A stretch of DNA of 7,822 bases from Chloroflexota bacterium (GTDB taxonomy: Bacteria > Chloroflexota > Dehalococcoidia > Lucifugimonadales > Australimonadaceae): positions 1 through 7,822 of the forward strand of contig JAPPFU010000020.1 in NCBI GenBank assembly GCA_028875085.1, written 5' to 3'. Shown one piece after another: positions 6,242 through 7,822 of the stretch (its first letter is position 1; each line of letters begins with the position of its first letter). Under the pieces are notes generated by a model. It searched no databases. It worked only from the letters and a program-made list of their open reading frames with translations, and had not been told where the DNA came from. The position numbers and the translations under genes were made by a program.

Positions 6242-7147
6242 ATGGCGGAGACGCGAATCATCGACAACGCCACGCGGCCTGCTGGCGAAGAGCTCTTGGC
6301 GAGTTTGGCTAGGGCGTCCGACGTGCGCATTGCCACGGCGTTCGCTTCCGAATCGGGCATCACTCGGATCGCGCCCTCCCTGGAGAAAATTCTCGACAAC
6401 GGCGGGGAAGTGGGAGTGGTCTACGGCCTCGACTTCCACATCACTACGCCGGGCGCTCTGGAGGAATTCACAAAGCTGGCGACAGCCTATCTAGGAATGA
6501 GCCACTGCGCCTATTCCGATTGGGGGCTAGCTCTCCGCCATACGTTCCATCCCAAGATCTACATCTGCACCAGCGAAACAGGGAACGCCCAAGTAATGGT
6601 CGGCTCCTCTAACTTGACCCGCGCGGGACTCTGGGACAACGTCGAGGCAAATACCATTGTGACCGGCCACACCGCCGATCCTGTGATCGCTGACGCACGC
6701 GATATTTTCAGCCGGATAGCCCAAGCCCCTACGCTCTTTGTGCCCGACGCGGAGTATATCGAGGCGTACCGAGCGGTTCACATACGCATGTCTATGCTCC
6801 CGCTCACGCCGGAGCCACCTGAAGAAATAGCCTCCGACTATGAGAGAATCAAGCAGTTGGAGTTTCAATTGCCCGCCACGGCAATAGATGGGATCGGCTG
6901 GACTACTGATGTCCTCTCATGCGTGCGCACCATGCAACAAGATGGACGCGAATTCACATTGACAGAATTCAGACAGCGATTTGAAGAGGGACTTCGTCTC
7001 CGCCACCCGAAGAATAGGCACGTCAATGCGAAGATACGCCAGCAGTTTCAGGTGCTCCGTAAGAGGAAGGTGCTTGCCTTCCTGGATAATAGAGGGAGAT
7101 ATCGGGTGATAGACGAAGCGCCGGAGGCCTCAGCTCAGGCTCCCTAA
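6242..7147 (+). CDS. PLD-family nuclease fused to a DpnI-type C-terminal winged helix; probable restriction endonuclease
   Basis: A 301-residue protein of two parts. Residues 1 to about 185 form a phospholipase-D-like nuclease domain with one catalytic motif: H103 and K105 in FHPKIYI, then GSSNLTRAGLWDN (121-133) and E135. The layout resembles BfiI/NgoFVII and PLDc_2 nucleases, which act as dimers without metal through a covalent phospho-His. The Asp of the full HKD signature is not seen. After a linker (about 186-216), residues 217-291 match the winged helix at the end of DpnI and Dam-replacing proteins: W220..DVL, FTL (238-240), HPKNRHV (255-261), KIRQQFQVLR (264-273) and GRYRVI (285-290). 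In DpnI that domain reads methylated GATC. The architecture suggests sequence- or methylation-directed DNA cleavage. ATG 6242 is chosen from the start of homology and the promoter spacing. GC is lower than in the neighbours. No methyltransferase is in view. Confidence 0.85.
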   Translation: MAETRIIDNATRPAGEELLASLARASDVRIATAFASESGITRIAPSLEKILDNGGEVGVVYGLDFHITTPGALEEFTKLATAYLGMSHCAYSDWGLALRHTFHPKIYICTSETGNAQVMVGSSNLTRAGLWDNVEANTIVTGHTADPVIADARDIFSRIAQAPTLFVPDAEYIEAYRAVHIRMSMLPLTPEPPEEIASDYERIKQLEFQLPATAIDGIGWTTDVLSCVRTMQQDGREFTLTEFRQRFEEGLRLRHPKNRHVNAKIRQQFQVLRKRKVLAFLDNRGRYRVIDEAPEASAQAP

Positions 7148-7822
7148 CGCTGGCGCTCTCCCACCGCGGCGGTGATGTCCGTCAGCGCCTGCTGGTAGCC
7201 GCGCTCGTAGGCGCAATAGGGGCACTTGTGCCGCCCCACGCCGGATTGGTTCGCGGGCAGCAGGCCGATGCGCGCGTCCAAGGGCTCGCGTGACGCGGTG
7301 TTGGTCTGGCCTGCGTGGATAGGGCAATCTTGCTCCGAGAAGGGTGGAGAGACCTGAGCGGGTGGGCTCGGCTTCATACCGATGATGTATTCGACGAATT
7401 CCTTCCTTGCGTAGAAGGCGCGTGATGTGCTGCCGTGTCCGGCACCTTTGGTGCGAGGCTGGATGTAGCGGCCCATCACACCAGAAAGATTGTCGAATCC
7501 ATGCTCGCGAATGGCGCGCTGAATATCGTGGTAGTCCTCGGCGACAGCATCGTAGAGGGCAGTCTCCTGCAGGTCAAACGCGTGAACAAGGCGGCAAGTG
7601 GAGCGGGATTCCTCATCGTCCTCCCGGAGGCGGGCGACAGCGACCATGATGCGCAGCTTGCCGAAGACGTGACTCTCCTCGAACGGCTTGGCCGCAACCT
7701 CGTCAGGGTCGAGCATCGTGATCGCCATCGTCTCCTTGACGGCAGGCTCACCATTTTTCAGGACAAGAGGGACGACCTTGAGCTCCCACGACCCGAAGTT
7801 GGGGCTGCGTGAGGAATTGATT
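7144..7822 (-). CDS. MutH/MvaI-BcnI-type PD-(D/E)xK restriction endonuclease with zinc-type tail, N-terminus outside window
   Basis: The frame is open to the window edge, so an N-terminal part is missing; 225 residues are visible. Residues 9-19 (FGSWELKVVPL) carry the ExK of the PD-(D/E)xK nuclease core (E13, K15). Next come VKETMAITM, FEESHVFGKL with a further family lysine (K55), and YIQPRTKGAGHGS with RAFYARKEF (119-142). These are hallmarks of the MutH/Sau3AI/MvaI-BcnI superfamily of DNA-cutting enzymes. The position expected for the metal-binding Asp is Asn (N8). After a Pro-rich linker, C166xxH169 and C200PYC203 form a likely zinc-binding tail. ATG 7728 is not the true start, because homologous sequence continues upstream of it. 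The stop overlaps that of the convergent PLD gene. Target sequence and methyl-dependence are unknown. Confidence 0.82.
   Translation of the reverse strand, partial: INSSRSPNFGSWELKVVPLVLKNGEPAVKETMAITMLDPDEVAAKPFEESHVFGKLRIMVAVARLREDDEESRSTCRLVHAFDLQETALYDAVAEDYHDIQRAIREHGFDNLSGVMGRYIQPRTKGAGHGSTSRAFYARKEFVEYIIGMKPSPPAQVSPPFSEQDCPIHAGQTNTASREPLDARIGLLPANQSGVGRHKCPYCAYERGYQQALTDITAAVGERQR

Noticed and set aside
5071..6312. A 413-codon + strand frame antisense to the nitroreductase and deazaflavin-type genes
   Set aside because: It is the complement of two genes with clear family motifs and has no domain of its own. It also runs into the promoter gap and the start of the nuclease gene.
7407..7812. 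Two + strand frames opposite the MvaI/MutH-like gene
   Set aside because: The - strand frame holds the ExK, TKGAGHGS and CPYC motifs; the + strand products have no recognisable features.

Overview
The window is high-GC bacterial DNA (73% in one 60-base line I counted, at 2881-2940) and densely packed with genes. FtsH, a biotin carboxylase with a separate biotin carrier, a DrrA/DrrB-like exporter and a deazaflavin-type (F420-linked family) oxidoreductase suggest a Chloroflexota- or Actinomycetota-like organism. A Dehalococcoidia/SAR202-type Chloroflexota is my first guess, at low confidence.

Left part, 1-4624, all on the + strand. The C-terminal end of the membrane protease FtsH is followed by a two-gene ABC exporter whose ATPase and permease overlap by 4 nt. 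A biotin carboxylase, a biotin carboxyl carrier protein and a small soluble Rieske ferredoxin follow, overlapping by 1 nt and separated by 2 nt. The carboxyltransferase that should complete the biotin enzyme is not in the window.

Middle part, 4631-6192, all on the - strand. It reads, in the direction of transcription, as a deazaflavin-type nitroreductase-family protein, then an FMN nitroreductase, then a small protein that looks like a dimeric alpha+beta barrel. The last two are 2 nt apart.

Right part, 6242-7822. This looks like the edge of a restriction/defence island. A + strand gene encodes a single-HKD phospholipase-D-type nuclease domain fused to a winged-helix domain like the C-terminal domain of DpnI. 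A convergent - strand gene, cut by the window end, encodes a MutH/MvaI-BcnI-type PD-(D/E)xK endonuclease with an added CxxH...CxxC zinc-type tail. Their stop codons overlap. The nuclease gene falls to about 52% GC in its 3' half, which fits horizontal acquisition. No methyltransferase is visible; it may lie beyond 7822.

Regulatory reading. Three transcription-unit-leading genes (biotin carboxylase, PLD nuclease, deazaflavin-type protein) have a -10-like box ending 8-9 nt before the ATG and no Shine-Dalgarno, suggesting leaderless or nearly leaderless mRNAs. Several downstream genes do have Shine-Dalgarno sequences. The divergent promoters at 6193-6241 overlap each other.
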